DNA of 47,951 nt from Bryobacterales bacterium (GTDB lineage Bacteria; Acidobacteriota; Terriglobia; Bryobacterales; UBA6623), in the NCBI GenBank assembly GCA_028819235.1, contig JAPPMC010000017.1, forward strand, positions 1 through 47,951. The letters run 5' to 3'. Below, piece by piece: positions 1 through 9,445 of the stretch. Position numbers and translations under genes: made by a program. The notes under the pieces are model-generated. The model ran no database searches. It saw only the letters and a list, made by a program, of their open reading frames with translations, and was not told where the DNA came from. The stretch's first letter is position 1; the number at the start of each line of letters is the position of its first letter.

Positions 1-1012
1 GTGAGCACCATCCACCCCAACCCAATGCCCGTCACGTCCCGCTCGAACGTTTACACCCCGCGCGGTAGGCCTCTGCCTCTGGGCGGTCGCCCTCAGAGAG
101 GAGAACGCCGCCGTTGTCGCTAGTGAAAATCAGGAGTGTGTCACCAGCAAGACCAAGTTCGTCCAGCGCACTAGCGATGCGTCCGACCGACAGATCGAGT
201 TCGTGGATCCAGTCCCCGTATAGTCCAACGCCACTACCGCCTTTCGTTTCTTCGGAGGGAGTGTACGGGAAATGTATGGCGACCGGAGCGAAGTAGAGGA
301 AGAATGGCGTCTCTGGATCCTGCCTCCGGAGCCACTTGACGGCTTCGGTCGTCAGCTCGCCCATCACGTTCTCGTCCACCCTGTGTGGCGCGTCAAACCC
401 CAAGAACTGCCGCCCGTAGGGGGTCTGGCCAAACGGTTCGACACGGCTCGACCTGAGGCCGACCGTTGCCCTGTTCCGAACGTAGACGCCAGTGGCATCC
501 CCGTGATTCTGTGGCACGCCGAAGTGGTAATCAAAGCCGACCTCCAGCGGGCCGGGATCGAGTGGCTTGGTGAAGTCGGTCCGACCGGTCCCGTAGCCGA
601 GGTGCCACTTTCCGATCGCTGCCGTGCGATACCCAGCCGACTTGAGCAATGACGCAATGGTCGGTCGGCTGGTTTCGATGTGCAATGGAGCCGTGATCCC
701 AAGAACACCGTGCCGCAGTGAAGTGCGCCAGCAGTAGCGACCCGTAAGGAGGCTATATCGCGTCGGAGTGCAGACCGAAGACGTTGTATTGGCGTCTGTG
801 AATCGTCTCCCTTCATCGGATAGGCGGTCTATACTTGGCGTTCGAACGTATCGCTCGCTGGCCCCGTAGGAGTTGATGCTGCCATACCCAAGGTCGTCGG
901 AGAGGATGATCACAATGTTCGGATACTGTTCGGTATCCCGCGCGTTACCTATTGACGCAAGAACGACCGCGAGTGGGATCACATTGCGAAGGAGCGAACT
1001 CAGATGATTCAT
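1..1012 (-). pseudogene. Sulfatase (formylglycine-dependent), frame broken near its last third
   Basis: This gene belongs to the type I sulfatase family, exported enzymes that remove sulfate esters. The frame starts at ATG 1012 with a hydrophobic signal peptide (residues 1-24). It shows the metal-binding pair D39-D40, the formylglycine motif CTPTR at 81-85 (C81 is the residue modified by the maturase), GKWHLG at 134-139, H247 and SDNGG at 298-302. It then stops at residue 326, where the family normally continues for another 100 or more residues. Just before the stop, near positions 55-58, another minus-strand frame opens and runs to the window edge; its ending GVDGAH resembles the usual WEGG(A/H) region, which suggests a one-base shift. 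The lost C-terminal part would complete the active-site region, so I call it a probable pseudogene. The window ends here, so the rest cannot be seen. Confidence 0.7.
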
Positions 1013-1170
1013 TGAACGGTCTCCCGCGAGCCTAGGAGCTTGGCGCTCTGGTTGAGCAAGATGGGGACTGCGACAGACTTTCCCTGTCTCCGTACCCGGT
1101 GCACGGTCGACGCTTCAGGTTAAACCCTTTGGGGATTATTCTGCGATAATCCCCGTTGAATGGACATCCG

Positions 1171-2208
1171 ATGAGTATCGCGTTTGTCGTTGCCGCGGCC
1201 TTTCTCGCGCTCGTCGTCCATGAGGTTGGACATGCTCTCGGCGGAAATCTGCGCGGCATGCGCTTGGGCATGCTGATTGTCGGACCCATCCAGATCCAGC
1301 GCGAAGTCGACGGGCACCTGAGCTGGCGCCTCAATAAGATCCTGTCGCTGGCGGGCGGCGTAGTCTCGAGCTTTCCGGAGAGTACAGAAGGGCTTCGCCG
1401 GGCAATGCTGAGTTTTGCCGCGGGCGGACCCGTGACCAGTATCGTTGTGGGCTTGCTCGTGCTCGCGATTTACCGGCTGGCCGGCTTAGGGGACAGTTCC
1501 GTGCCCCATGGAATCGTCCACGATGCGCTAGCAGAGGGTGTGTTCATGCTTGGCGTGCTCTCGGTTGGACTCGGGCTCCTGACATTGTTGCCTGTGAATC
1601 AGGGCGTGTTCGTCAACGACGGCAAGCGGATTCTCCGACTCCTCCGTCCGAGCGCGGCGGCGGACGCCTACGCGGCCGTCATGGGATTGGGCAGCTACAT
1701 GATCGCCGGCGTGCGCCCGCGCGACTGGGACCCGGGCCTCGTTGAGCGGGCCACTTCCTTGGCGGACGGGTCGATTGAAGACCTGAACGGCCGCTACATG
1801 GCCTACGATCATTCGCTGGACCGCGGGGAGGTCGACGTTGCGGGAGAGCATATCCGGTATCTGGCCAGCCACGCCGAAGATGCCCACGCTTCGTACCGAC
1901 CCGTCATACATTTGGCAGTGGCATACTTCGCGGCCGCCTACGGCGACAACGCGGCGTCGGCACGCAGCCGGCTGGCGCGAGCGGGCAAGAGCGCATTGCT
2001 CGCTCTCGACCCGACTGCCCGCATACGGGCGGAGGGAGCCGTGCTCCTAGCCGAGGGTGACGCAAACGGAGCATTCGAGAAGTTCCGGGAGGCTTACTCC
2101 TCCCTCGCAGGTGCTTGGACCTGGGATCGCGAGTCCACCATGGCGGAGATACGGCGGCTCAGTCGGGCCCGGGGGCTACCGGATCCGGGCGCCGATCGGG
2201 CTGAGTAG
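1171..2208 (+). CDS. M50-type (site-2 protease-like) membrane metallopeptidase
   Basis: The 345-residue product is probably an intramembrane zinc metalloprotease of the M50 family, which cuts membrane proteins such as anti-sigma factors. The zinc motif HEVGH lies at residues 17-21, inside the first membrane helix (about 4-25). A conserved-looking GGP sits at 85-87 in the second hydrophobic helix, a third spans about 124-142, and NDG at 149-151 provides the second metal-ligand region (usually DG). There is no PDZ domain. Instead a predicted cytosolic, alanine-rich helical domain fills residues 160-345. ATG 1171 is preferred over the TTG five codons upstream. No partner such as an anti-sigma factor lies next to it; the neighbours are a broken sulfatase and a dead DUF429 gene. 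The family call is fairly sure, the substrate unknown. Confidence 0.75.
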   Translation: MSIAFVVAAAFLALVVHEVGHALGGNLRGMRLGMLIVGPIQIQREVDGHLSWRLNKILSLAGGVVSSFPESTEGLRRAMLSFAAGGPVTSIVVGLLVLAIYRLAGLGDSSVPHGIVHDALAEGVFMLGVLSVGLGLLTLLPVNQGVFVNDGKRILRLLRPSAAADAYAAVMGLGSYMIAGVRPRDWDPGLVERATSLADGSIEDLNGRYMAYDHSLDRGEVDVAGEHIRYLASHAEDAHASYRPVIHLAVAYFAAAYGDNAASARSRLARAGKSALLALDPTARIRAEGAVLLAEGDANGAFEKFREAYSSLAGAWTWDRESTMAEIRRLSRARGLPDPGADRAE

Positions 2209-2399
2209 CCATCTGCGGCGGCGCCAACTGTCTTCACTGGCACGTGTTGGAGCTCGCGTCGAAGGTGAATAGTCACCTCCACGCCATCTTGGTAGTGTCG
2301 TGCGCGCGCCCACTTCTCTTGGTAGGAAGAGGTGGCCGACGGATATCGTGAGTCAGGGAAGCCTCGGTTCTCCAAAGCGATAACCCAAGGCGATCACGT

Positions 2400-3020
2400 G
2401 CGGAGTCCGGCACGGAGTTCGGAGTCGATGGATGCAAGGCGGGATGGTCTTGCTTCGCGCTGACGCGCTCAGGAGAATCCGCTTGGGGAAGCGTATTCCG
2501 AGCTCCGGTTCGCGCAGCACTGGTTTCGGCTACGTACGAGGAGGCCGGGCGGATCAGTCGTAAGGCAAGCGGGAAGGGGCTGACACGGCAAACCTTCGCG
2601 ATGGTGCCCAAGATCAGGTAAGTGGACAGACTGCTAAGCGCCTGCGAGAAGGGACGGCGCATCGTACGAGAGATCCACCCAGAGGCCTTTTCTTGGGCGC
2701 TCGCGAGAGGTAGTCCGATGCGACAAGACAGGAAGACGCCCGCTGGAGTTGACGAACGGCTCCTGTTGTTGGACGGGCTGTGTCCATCGGTCGTTCGGGA
2801 CTTTTTCCAGATTCGCCGCGAATTCCGACGTAGGGACATGGCCAACGACGACAGCCTTGACGCCTTAGCTGCAGCTATCACGGCCTCAGCTGATCCGAGG
2901 ACGCGCAGTACTCTTCCCGCGCTTCCGGGCACGGACTCGGTCGGTCTCCCCATGGAGATCGTGGGCGCTCGGCAGGCTTGGGGCAACTCTGGGGCACCCA
3001 CTCATGCCTATCGACGATAG
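2400..3020 (+). pseudogene. DUF429 protein (predicted RNase H-like nuclease), decayed
   Basis: One plus-strand frame can be followed across the whole span with DUF429 signatures in order: the N-terminal GVDGCKAGW near 2424-2450, then SVFRAPVRAAL, LTRQTFAMVPKIR, IVREIHPEAF, DDSLDALAAA and GLPMEIV. Two lesions are visible. An in-frame TAA at 2619-2621 replaces the residue before VDRLL. The stretch between GVDGCKAGW and SVFRAPV is far too short, lacking the roughly 60-70 codons that normally carry the IDIPIGL-type motif. No start codon is evident near the N-terminal motif, so the 5' boundary is approximate. The part from 2622 to 3020 remains open but would encode only the C-terminal half. The gene is almost certainly non-functional. 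Confidence 0.8.
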
Positions 3021-3148
3021 AGCCAGTAGCGGCGATCAGTTAGGGTCACTGTGCAGAGGCGAGAGCAAGCGTCTCTTGGGGATGCCCATCTGTCATCCGA
3101 TACGTCTGGCCGGGAAGCCATCCAAGGAATCGCCGGCCGCGGGCTTCG

Positions 3149-4117
3149 CTACTTGCCAAGAGGCTCTCGCGGTGGTCGGCGACTTGTGACTTCGAGAAAG
3201 AACTCGATTGCTCGCCGCCGGAACTTCTCCCATTCCTCGACGTGGCTCGGCTCGGTTGGGCCGTGCGGGCTCCGAGGCCATTCTGTCGTAACTTCGTAGC
3301 CCAACTCCCTCAAGCTAGTGGCGAAATCCATTGCGATCGGGTAGCGCGTGTCGAGCTTTCCGCACATCACATGGAACGGGATCCGCGCGGCACCCTGCTT
3401 CGCCCGCAGTCCCGCGACCGGCGCTACGGCCTGTGGACTAAAGTTCGCGCGCCATCGCTCCTGCAGCTCGCTCAGGTCCATCGATGCCAGCACCTGGGCT
3501 GGGTTACTGACTTCGCCCCGCCCCTCCATCAAGAAACGGCCGTCAGGGGTGGTCCAACTCCCGGCGGCCTGCGGCGCACAAGCGAACACCAAGTCTGGGT
3601 TTTGCAGGGCAAAGCGGTGCGAGAACTGTCCGCCACGCGAATAGCCGGTTAGGAGGATCATCTCTCGTAGTTTGCGTTTCAACCTCACGTCGGTGATTAC
3701 GGCTTTGAGGAACTCGCCTTCGCCAAGGCTAGGAAAACGAACGGCTGCGGCATCCGTCTGGTGAAATGTCGGAGTGACCACGATAGCCTCGAGGCCCAGT
3801 CTTTCCGACCATTGGCCGTAGCGTCCCACGCGCTGGTCGGCTCCATGTCCTCCGCCGCCATGGGCCGCCACCAAGAGCCAATAGGTCCTTCGAGGCTCGT
3901 AGTCATCGGGCACTTGCACGAAATACTCCCGTTCCGATCCGTTGACCGAGAGGGTTTTCCTGATTCGCGTGATTGCCGGATCCCCCCTTGCGAGGAGCCT
4001 CCGGACCTCTTCTCGGCTGTCCTGCCCTCGAGCGAAGGGCAAGGTCGAAACGAGGCATGTCGACGCTACGACGGACCCCAACACTAGCGAACCCAGACCT
4101 ACTCGGGGACGCGCCAC
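3149..4117 (-). CDS. Secreted alpha/beta-hydrolase, esterase or PHB-depolymerase-like
   Basis: The 322-residue protein starts with GTG 4117 and an N-terminal hydrophobic signal (about 1-31), so it is probably exported. The fold is that of poly(3-hydroxybutyrate) depolymerase or feruloyl-esterase-like hydrolases. HGGGG at 86-90 would form the oxyanion hole, GYSRGG at 158-163 is the nucleophile elbow with S160, D256 in the GKLDTRYP stretch and H285 in SPHGPTE complete a plausible Ser-Asp-His triad. Its natural substrate cannot be read from sequence; polyester or carbohydrate esters are usual for relatives. It stands alone between two pseudogenes on opposite strands. The frame is intact from start to stop. 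Confidence 0.75.
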   Translation of the reverse strand: MARPRVGLGSLVLGSVVASTCLVSTLPFARGQDSREEVRRLLARGDPAITRIRKTLSVNGSEREYFVQVPDDYEPRRTYWLLVAAHGGGGHGADQRVGRYGQWSERLGLEAIVVTPTFHQTDAAAVRFPSLGEGEFLKAVITDVRLKRKLREMILLTGYSRGGQFSHRFALQNPDLVFACAPQAAGSWTTPDGRFLMEGRGEVSNPAQVLASMDLSELQERWRANFSPQAVAPVAGLRAKQGAARIPFHVMCGKLDTRYPIAMDFATSLRELGYEVTTEWPRSPHGPTEPSHVEEWEKFRRRAIEFFLEVTSRRPPREPLGK

Positions 4118-4291
4118 GTCGAAACAAGTCTACGGCAGGCCGTCAGGTTGGCAATGCCCATCGCCCGGCGGTTCACTCCGGAAACTCCCATATGGCAATG
4201 CGTCATGCTGCGCCAATGAGCCCGCGCCGTTAGCTGGGGTGGTTGGCCGCATCGGTTCGGGGTCAGTTCGTGTAGGCCTCAGCGGTTTACC

Positions 4292-5250
4292 TCAGTCCAG
4301 TGTGTAGAACTCGTATCGGATCGACCACCGATCGGTCGGGCCTGATGCGATATTCAAGTCGATGAACGGCTCTGGGCAGAGCGTCGTCTTCGGCGACCAG
4401 AACTGTAGCCTGGCCAGCGGCCTGTCGGTCGTGACTCGTACGCCGGCCCTAACCTTGCGGTTCTCGATCGAAAACGCATGTTCACCAGGCGTGTCGCCGT
4501 GGCCGCTCAGCTAGGTGCATACCTTATCGGTCAACCTCTGGCGTCAGCGTAGCCCAGCAGATCTCGGTCCGCCGTCAGCTCGAAAGGGAAAGTCACTTCG
4601 ACGTCGGGCCCGGTTGGTTTTCGAACACAAGGAGATTGTGGTCACACGCTCGTCTCGACCGTCTTCCGGCCGGTGTTCTCGAGAATGTGGTCGATGACGA
4701 GTTCCGGTTGGCCCGGCGTCAGGGTCAGGCGCTTTGTCGGACGGTACCCGCAGCCAAGGGTGGGCTCGGCAACTTCCTGGCTGAATTCAATCCAGGTCGC
4801 CCCGCTCCCGATCATCCATTCACCCGGGTCGACGACTTGGTAGCTGTGTCGCCAGCGGTAGTCTTATTCCTCGGGCTCCTCGACGACGCCCACGCCAATG
4901 CTCAGGAAGCGCTAGCCGCCGTCGTCATACCCTAGTCTCTGGTTGTCGCTGCGGTACTCCTGGACAGGGCCGGTTATGAGGTCGTGGCGATACGGATCGT
5001 CTGATTCCTGCCACTCTCCGAAGTACTCGTGTCCGGCGTACTTGAAGCTAGAGATCGCACCTGACCAATCGAAGCGGGTCCCGCGGAAGCAGCCATTCTC
5101 AGGATCCTCCGGCAGGTACACTACCGCCTCAACGTGCTAATTCGCGAACGGGGAGAAGGGATCGTCCGTGGAGAGACCTCCATCCGGAATGGCGAGCAGG
5201 ACAACTGCAATCGCGAGGAGACACATGACCCAGATCTTGGCCGATGCCAT
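4292..5250 (-). pseudogene. Secreted mutarotase-like protein, decayed by several stops and a frameshift
   Basis: On the minus strand, eight bases downstream of the sulfatase stop, ATG 5250 opens a clear signal peptide beginning MASAKIWVMCLLAIAV. The frame is cut by TAG right after SPFAN (about 5137) and then continues with VYLPEDPENG, FRGTRFDWSG and LITGPVQEYR, text I associate with a bacterial family related to galactose mutarotase-like folds. Further stops follow after YDDGG and after EEPEE, and a frame change is needed after LENTGRK. The C-terminal region is still legible (TFPFELTADRDLLG, then LARLQFWSP and EPFIDLNIASGP) up to TGA 4292-4294. At least three stops plus one shift make it a dead gene. 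The family name is my recollection of similar proteins, less sure than the fact of decay. It probably once formed a unit with the sulfatase. Confidence 0.75.
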
Positions 5251-5257
5251 AGTCCCG

Positions 5258-6688
5258 CTAGTTCCGGCTCTCGGGCCATGGGTAGTGCGCTTTACCTGCG
5301 CCAGGATCGACAGGTCCAGGCGGAAGCGTCTTGTGCCAAGCCAGCAGTTCACTGGACAGACGTCGAACTGTGTCCGGCTCCCTGGCAGCAAGATTGTCGA
5401 TCTCGCCCGGATCGTTCGGAACGTCGTAGAGCTCGACCCGGCTGCGGTCAGGGTTCATGAGCAACTTCCATCGGCCGCTCCGGATCGCGAGCATCGGGCT
5501 CTTGTCCAGAATGTGACCGTATACCGGGAAACGGTTTTCCCACATCAGCGGTCCGGAGCGAACAACGGGTTTCCCGCGAAGGGAGTCCGCAAGAGATTCT
5601 CCACGAATGCTCGGCGGGGCCTCGACTCCGGCGAGCTCACAAACGGTCGGCATCCAGTCGACTCCGCCGAACACCGTTGTTCGATTCACTGCATTTGATG
5701 GCGTGTGGCCACTCCAGCGCACAATAAACGGCTCGCGAATCCCCCCTTCGTACAAACTCCGCTTCAGTCCGCGAAACGGGCCGGCTGACGACGCGTTGCC
5801 ATAGTGAGATACGAATGGGATCAGGCCGGACTCGGGGCCGTTATCGCTCGAGAAAACCACCAGCGTGTTCTCGCTGAGGCCCAACGCATCCAGCCTGTCG
5901 AGTATCCGGCCGACCTGCTTGTCGATGTAGGTCAGAACCGAGTACCACACTTGGAGTGCCCCGTAGTGGTCGCCCCAGCGGGGCGCGAGGTCCTTGTATT
6001 CCGCAAGCATCTCCTCGGTAGGGTGGAGCGGTGAATGCGGATCGTAAAGCCACGCGTTGATGTAGAAGGGTGAATCCTCATGGGTCTCCATGAAGGCGAT
6101 CGTCGCATCGGCGATCTGAGCGCTCGAGGTGACGCGACCGCCCGGTCCCGAGCGGCAGTCATCGTACAGGTCGATGCCGTATTCTTGCGGTGCTGGCGCG
6201 CCGGTGCGGCCGCCAAGGTGCCATTTCCCGAAATGCGCGGTAGCGTAGCCCGCGGCCTTCAGAACGCGAGTGACCGTGGGAACCTCCGGGTCAAGGTAGT
6301 TGACGCAGCCTCTTTGCTGATTGAGTTCCTCACTGGCCAGATAGTCGTGGATGCCGACTTCGCCAGGGAACTTGCCGGTCATGATGGCGGCTCTGCTTGG
6401 CGAGCACACTCCAGAAGCGACATAGAACTGAGTGAACAGAGTTCCTTCCCGTGCCATCCGATCGATGTGGGGTGTCTTGAGCTGGCCGCGAACGATCCAT
6501 CCTCCGTGCGCATTGACGTTTTGGTGCCCATAGACCGGCAGATCTCCCCAGCCCAGATCGTCACAAAAGATGAAGATGAAATTTGGCCGGCGCTGGGCGG
6601 CCAGGCTGGTTGCGGAAGCCGTCCCCATCAGCTTGAGGGCATCTCGTCGCGTCATGCTGGTTTTCCGGTCGGCCATCGTGATGACCAT
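5258..6688 (-). CDS. Tat-exported sulfatase (type I, formylglycine-dependent)
   Basis: The 476-residue enzyme is a complete type I sulfatase, expected to hydrolyse sulfate esters on sugars or polysaccharides outside the cytoplasm. The N-terminus carries a twin-arginine signal (TRRDALKLMG, 13-22). Core motifs are D43-D44 (calcium), CSPSR at 95-99 (C95 becomes formylglycine and needs a maturase not present in this window), GKWHLGG at 154-160, H218 in YDPHSP and SDNG at 281-284. The C-terminus RSGRWKLL to YPWPESRN is intact. ATG 6688 is used; ATG 6676 is an alternative. The decayed mutarotase-like gene follows after only 8 bases, and a PQQ-like propeller gene diverges upstream. Exact substrate specificity is not readable. 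Confidence 0.9.
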   Translation of the reverse strand: MVITMADRKTSMTRRDALKLMGTASATSLAAQRRPNFIFIFCDDLGWGDLPVYGHQNVNAHGGWIVRGQLKTPHIDRMAREGTLFTQFYVASGVCSPSRAAIMTGKFPGEVGIHDYLASEELNQQRGCVNYLDPEVPTVTRVLKAAGYATAHFGKWHLGGRTGAPAPQEYGIDLYDDCRSGPGGRVTSSAQIADATIAFMETHEDSPFYINAWLYDPHSPLHPTEEMLAEYKDLAPRWGDHYGALQVWYSVLTYIDKQVGRILDRLDALGLSENTLVVFSSDNGPESGLIPFVSHYGNASSAGPFRGLKRSLYEGGIREPFIVRWSGHTPSNAVNRTTVFGGVDWMPTVCELAGVEAPPSIRGESLADSLRGKPVVRSGPLMWENRFPVYGHILDKSPMLAIRSGRWKLLMNPDRSRVELYDVPNDPGEIDNLAAREPDTVRRLSSELLAWHKTLPPGPVDPGAGKAHYPWPESRN

Positions 6689-7035
6689 ACTACCCAGCCA
6701 CCGGCCGGAGCCCGCACCTAGGGATAGATCGCCGGATCACCTGAAGATTCGCGGCTAACGCTGAGCTCGCACCGGCGAGGGAGTATCAGACTCTTCCATC
6801 AGCTGGGTAGGAGCCCTTGACCAGCCCCTGAGGGCGATCACCCCGGGGTGAACGGTCTCACCAATGACACCGTGGCGAATGCGGACAGCAGAAGCGAGCG
6901 CATCATTCCGGATGACCTTGCGAGCCGCGACGCAGACGTCGGGCGGAACGAGCACCTATCTGAACTGTCAAATTGAACCGCTCCGTCCGAACCCGTTCAG
7001 TGCCCTTCCTAGCAAACCCTGATACGCTTGCTCCC
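6689..7035. other. Divergent intergenic region, no gene seen
   Basis: This 347-base spacer separates the minus-strand sulfatase from the plus-strand propeller gene and so should hold both promoters. I could not recognise convincing -35/-10 boxes or an operator. The open frame upstream of 7036 lacks a signal-peptide-like start and is treated as non-coding. Confidence 0.5.
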
Positions 7036-8277
7036 ATGGCTTGGATCGGTCGCGTGGTCGCCCTGACACTTTGCTTCGTTTGGATCGCTTCGGCGGAGAA
7101 TTGGCCCGGTTTCCGGGGTCCGTCACGCCAAGGAGTCTCGTCGGAAGCTAACCTCCCGTTGCACTGGTCACCGGACTCGAACGTGCTCTGGAAAACGCCT
7201 ATCGCCGGGAGCGGGTGGTCGTCGCCGATCATCTGGGGTGACCGGATCTTTCTCACAACCTCTGAAGACGGCGGCTCGTCCTGCCATGTGCTGTCGCTCG
7301 ACGCGCGGACAGGACGGATTCTGTGGGATACGCACGTCTTCGATCAGCAGACCCTAATGAAGCGGCGGCAGAATTCGTACGCTTCGCCGACACCGGTTAC
7401 CGACGGCGAGAGCGTGTTCGCTGTGTTTGCGGATGGCAGCATCGTGGCACTCGATTTCGCCGGCAACGTGCTGTGGGAGAATCGCGACTTCAGCTTCTTC
7501 TCCGAGCATGGCCTCGGAGCCTCACCGATCCTCTACGAGAACCTGCTCATCATGGCGTTCGATCCGTCCAGCCGTACGGGTCGCGAGGAGAAGATCGGCT
7601 GGAAGGTTCCTTGGGAGGGTGCCGCCCTCTGGGCGCTCGAGAAAGAGACCGGCGAACTCGTGTGGGAAGGCAAGCGAGGGCCTTCACGGCTGGCCCACGT
7701 GACTCCCAACCTCATGCAGGTCAATGGAAAGATGCAGCTCGTGTCAGCAGCGGGCGACGTCATCCAGGGATTCGACCCGAACACTGGAGAGCGCCTCTGG
7801 TCCGTGTACGCCCAGGGTGAGGGAGTAGTGCCCTCGATCGTTATTGGGGGCGGCCTCGCTTACTCCATCTCGGGCTTTGAGGCGACCGCAATTCGCGCCG
7901 TCGCTCCGGGTGGTACGGTGGCTTGGGAACAGACGCGCTCCGCATCGCACATTCCGTCGATGATCTATGACGCTGGCCTGCTCTATAACATTCACGAAAA
8001 CGGCGTAGCTACCTGCATGGACGCAAGGACGGGCGAAGTCATCTGGCAGGAGCGCGTCGGCGGAACGCATTGGGCGTCCCCTGTCCTTTCCGACGGGCGA
8101 ATCTATTTCCTGTCGGAGGCGGGAGAGACCACCGTGATCCAAACAGGCCGCGAATTCAAGGAACTGGCTCGTAACCGCTTAGGCGAGCACACGCAAGCAT
8201 CGATGGCGGTATCGGACGGACGCCTCTACATCCGCACTGCGAGCCACATGTGGGCGATCGGCTCCGACGGACCGTAA
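7036..8277 (+). CDS. Exported PQQ-binding-like beta-propeller protein
   Basis: The 413-residue product has a signal peptide (1-20, ending at ASA before ENW) and the start signature NWPGFRGPSRQGVS typical of outer-membrane-assembly/PQQ-like propeller proteins of Acidobacteriota and Planctomycetota. Repeated blades of the type LDARTGRILWDT, LEKETGELVWEG, FDPNTGERLWSV and MDARTGEVIWQE run through the whole chain, consistent with a seven- or eight-bladed propeller. Such proteins are usually annotated as PQQ-like, although actual cofactor binding is unproven. ATG 7036 was chosen because the upstream extension destroys the signal peptide. It diverges from the sulfatase gene, and no operon partner follows. 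Three further propeller genes occur in this window. Confidence 0.85.
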   Translation: MAWIGRVVALTLCFVWIASAENWPGFRGPSRQGVSSEANLPLHWSPDSNVLWKTPIAGSGWSSPIIWGDRIFLTTSEDGGSSCHVLSLDARTGRILWDTHVFDQQTLMKRRQNSYASPTPVTDGESVFAVFADGSIVALDFAGNVLWENRDFSFFSEHGLGASPILYENLLIMAFDPSSRTGREEKIGWKVPWEGAALWALEKETGELVWEGKRGPSRLAHVTPNLMQVNGKMQLVSAAGDVIQGFDPNTGERLWSVYAQGEGVVPSIVIGGGLAYSISGFEATAIRAVAPGGTVAWEQTRSASHIPSMIYDAGLLYNIHENGVATCMDARTGEVIWQERVGGTHWASPVLSDGRIYFLSEAGETTVIQTGREFKELARNRLGEHTQASMAVSDGRLYIRTASHMWAIGSDGP

Positions 8278-9019
8278 GAGGCAAAGAGAGAGTACGGCAC
8301 TCGTTCCAGAACTGCCAACAGGCACCGAGGGACTTGACGCTCTGCGCGAACTTGCGATCGGTGCCAGTCTTTGCGCCCCAATGCGTATGACCGGGGATTC
8401 GGAGTTTCTCTCGCACACCGATCTTCACCCTTGAAACACAGTCGGGGAGGCTTCTACGACACGCGGTTTCCGCACTTTCCAATATTGTGGCGGCAACGAT
8501 CGGGCAATAAGGAAGAGGTTCGCATCTACGACCACGACGATCGAAGGGCCCCGGCTCTAGACCGCATGTCCAACAAGCGCATCGCGTGCTGCCATGTATA
8601 GGGTTCCGGCGACATCGCCATGCAGACAAGGTGATTCGATGACAACAGCCCAATGCCTTCGTTGGACACACCGTCTCGAACCGGCCCTGCGGACAGCAGC
8701 CGGAGGGCCCGGAGATTCGGCTCTTGGATCTTCCCGAAGACGGATCGGCAACGTTCCGCCTGCCATTTTTCTAGGAAGACTCCGGCTAGCACCCCAACCT
8801 GTGACGCTGACCATGTGGTGTCGCCCAAGCTATCGACTCCTGGCCGAACCTTGGCAGAGCTAACAGCGTCGCGTCGCGCCGCTCGATCTGACCGGGACCG
8901 TCATTGGCATCCGCCTGTATGCGGGCGAAGAGTTGCCGGTCCCATTCAGGTCCACTCGCTCGCTTCCGCGAAGCGTGTCAACCACGTCAAGAAGGGCCGC
9001 TCGGCCGGGGCATCTGCTC
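8278..9019. other. Gene-poor spacer, 742 bases
   Basis: All six frames are interrupted or give low-complexity Arg/Ser/Pro-rich translations with no motif I recognise. A short plus-strand segment near 8700-8770 reads EIRLLDLPEDGSATF in one frame and may be a gene remnant, but I cannot name it. No RNA gene or terminator was identified. Confidence 0.4.
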
Positions 9020-9445
9020 TCAATGGTCTTGGCCGACGGACGCGGGCCGGGGGTTAGCGCAATCCTCTCCCGTCGGCCAGCACCCGGGGACACGGTAGGC
9101 TTCGTCATGACCCGGCCATTGGGGAATTGTCGTCAGAACGAACTCCAGAGGTGCCGCGGCGGTGTTTCGGAACTGGAAGTGGGTGCCTCGAGGAATCGAG
9201 AGAGATGAGCCGGACGAAACCTCGACAGTTTCCTCGCTGTCACCGAGCTTGCGCCAAACCTCGCCTCTTCCGCCAAGGAAGTACCAAACCTCCTCCACCG
9301 TCCTATGGGCCACCGCTAACGATGTTCGCCCCGGAGGCAGTGAGCAGTGGGCCATGCTGCTACCTGCTGTCGATACGAGGATGCGGATTTCCGAACCGTC
9401 TGGAGCAATTGTGTCGAAAGCCTCGGGCACATGCTTGGTCTGCAT
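9020..9445 (-). CDS. Small single-domain cupin protein
   Basis: The 141-residue protein is a cupin (cupin_2 type), a small beta-barrel that usually binds a metal and acts as a sugar-modifying enzyme, dioxygenase or sensor. The first cupin motif is visible around residues 39-56: after SLPPGRTSLAVAH comes H47 and E51 in HRTVEEVWYFLGG. The second is SIPRGTHFQFRN at 83-94 with H89 as ligand. The expected second histidine of motif 1 is not obvious, so the metal site may have only three ligands. ATG 9445 is preferred over the longer frame to 9658 because the extension has no conserved character; an AGAGAG sequence lies just upstream. It stands alone between gene-poor stretches, so its role is unknown. 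Confidence 0.7.
   Translation of the reverse strand: MQTKHVPEAFDTIAPDGSEIRILVSTAGSSMAHCSLPPGRTSLAVAHRTVEEVWYFLGGRGEVWRKLGDSEETVEVSSGSSLSIPRGTHFQFRNTAAAPLEFVLTTIPQWPGHDEAYRVPGCWPTGEDCANPRPASVGQDH

Noticed and set aside
2273..3001. Minus-strand open frame of 242 codons
   Set aside because: It runs antisense through the DUF429 pseudogene, whose plus-strand translation has family motifs; the minus translation has none.
8156..8671. Minus-strand open frame overlapping the propeller gene end
   Set aside because: Half of it is antisense to a well-supported gene, and the translation is Cys/Arg-rich without motifs.
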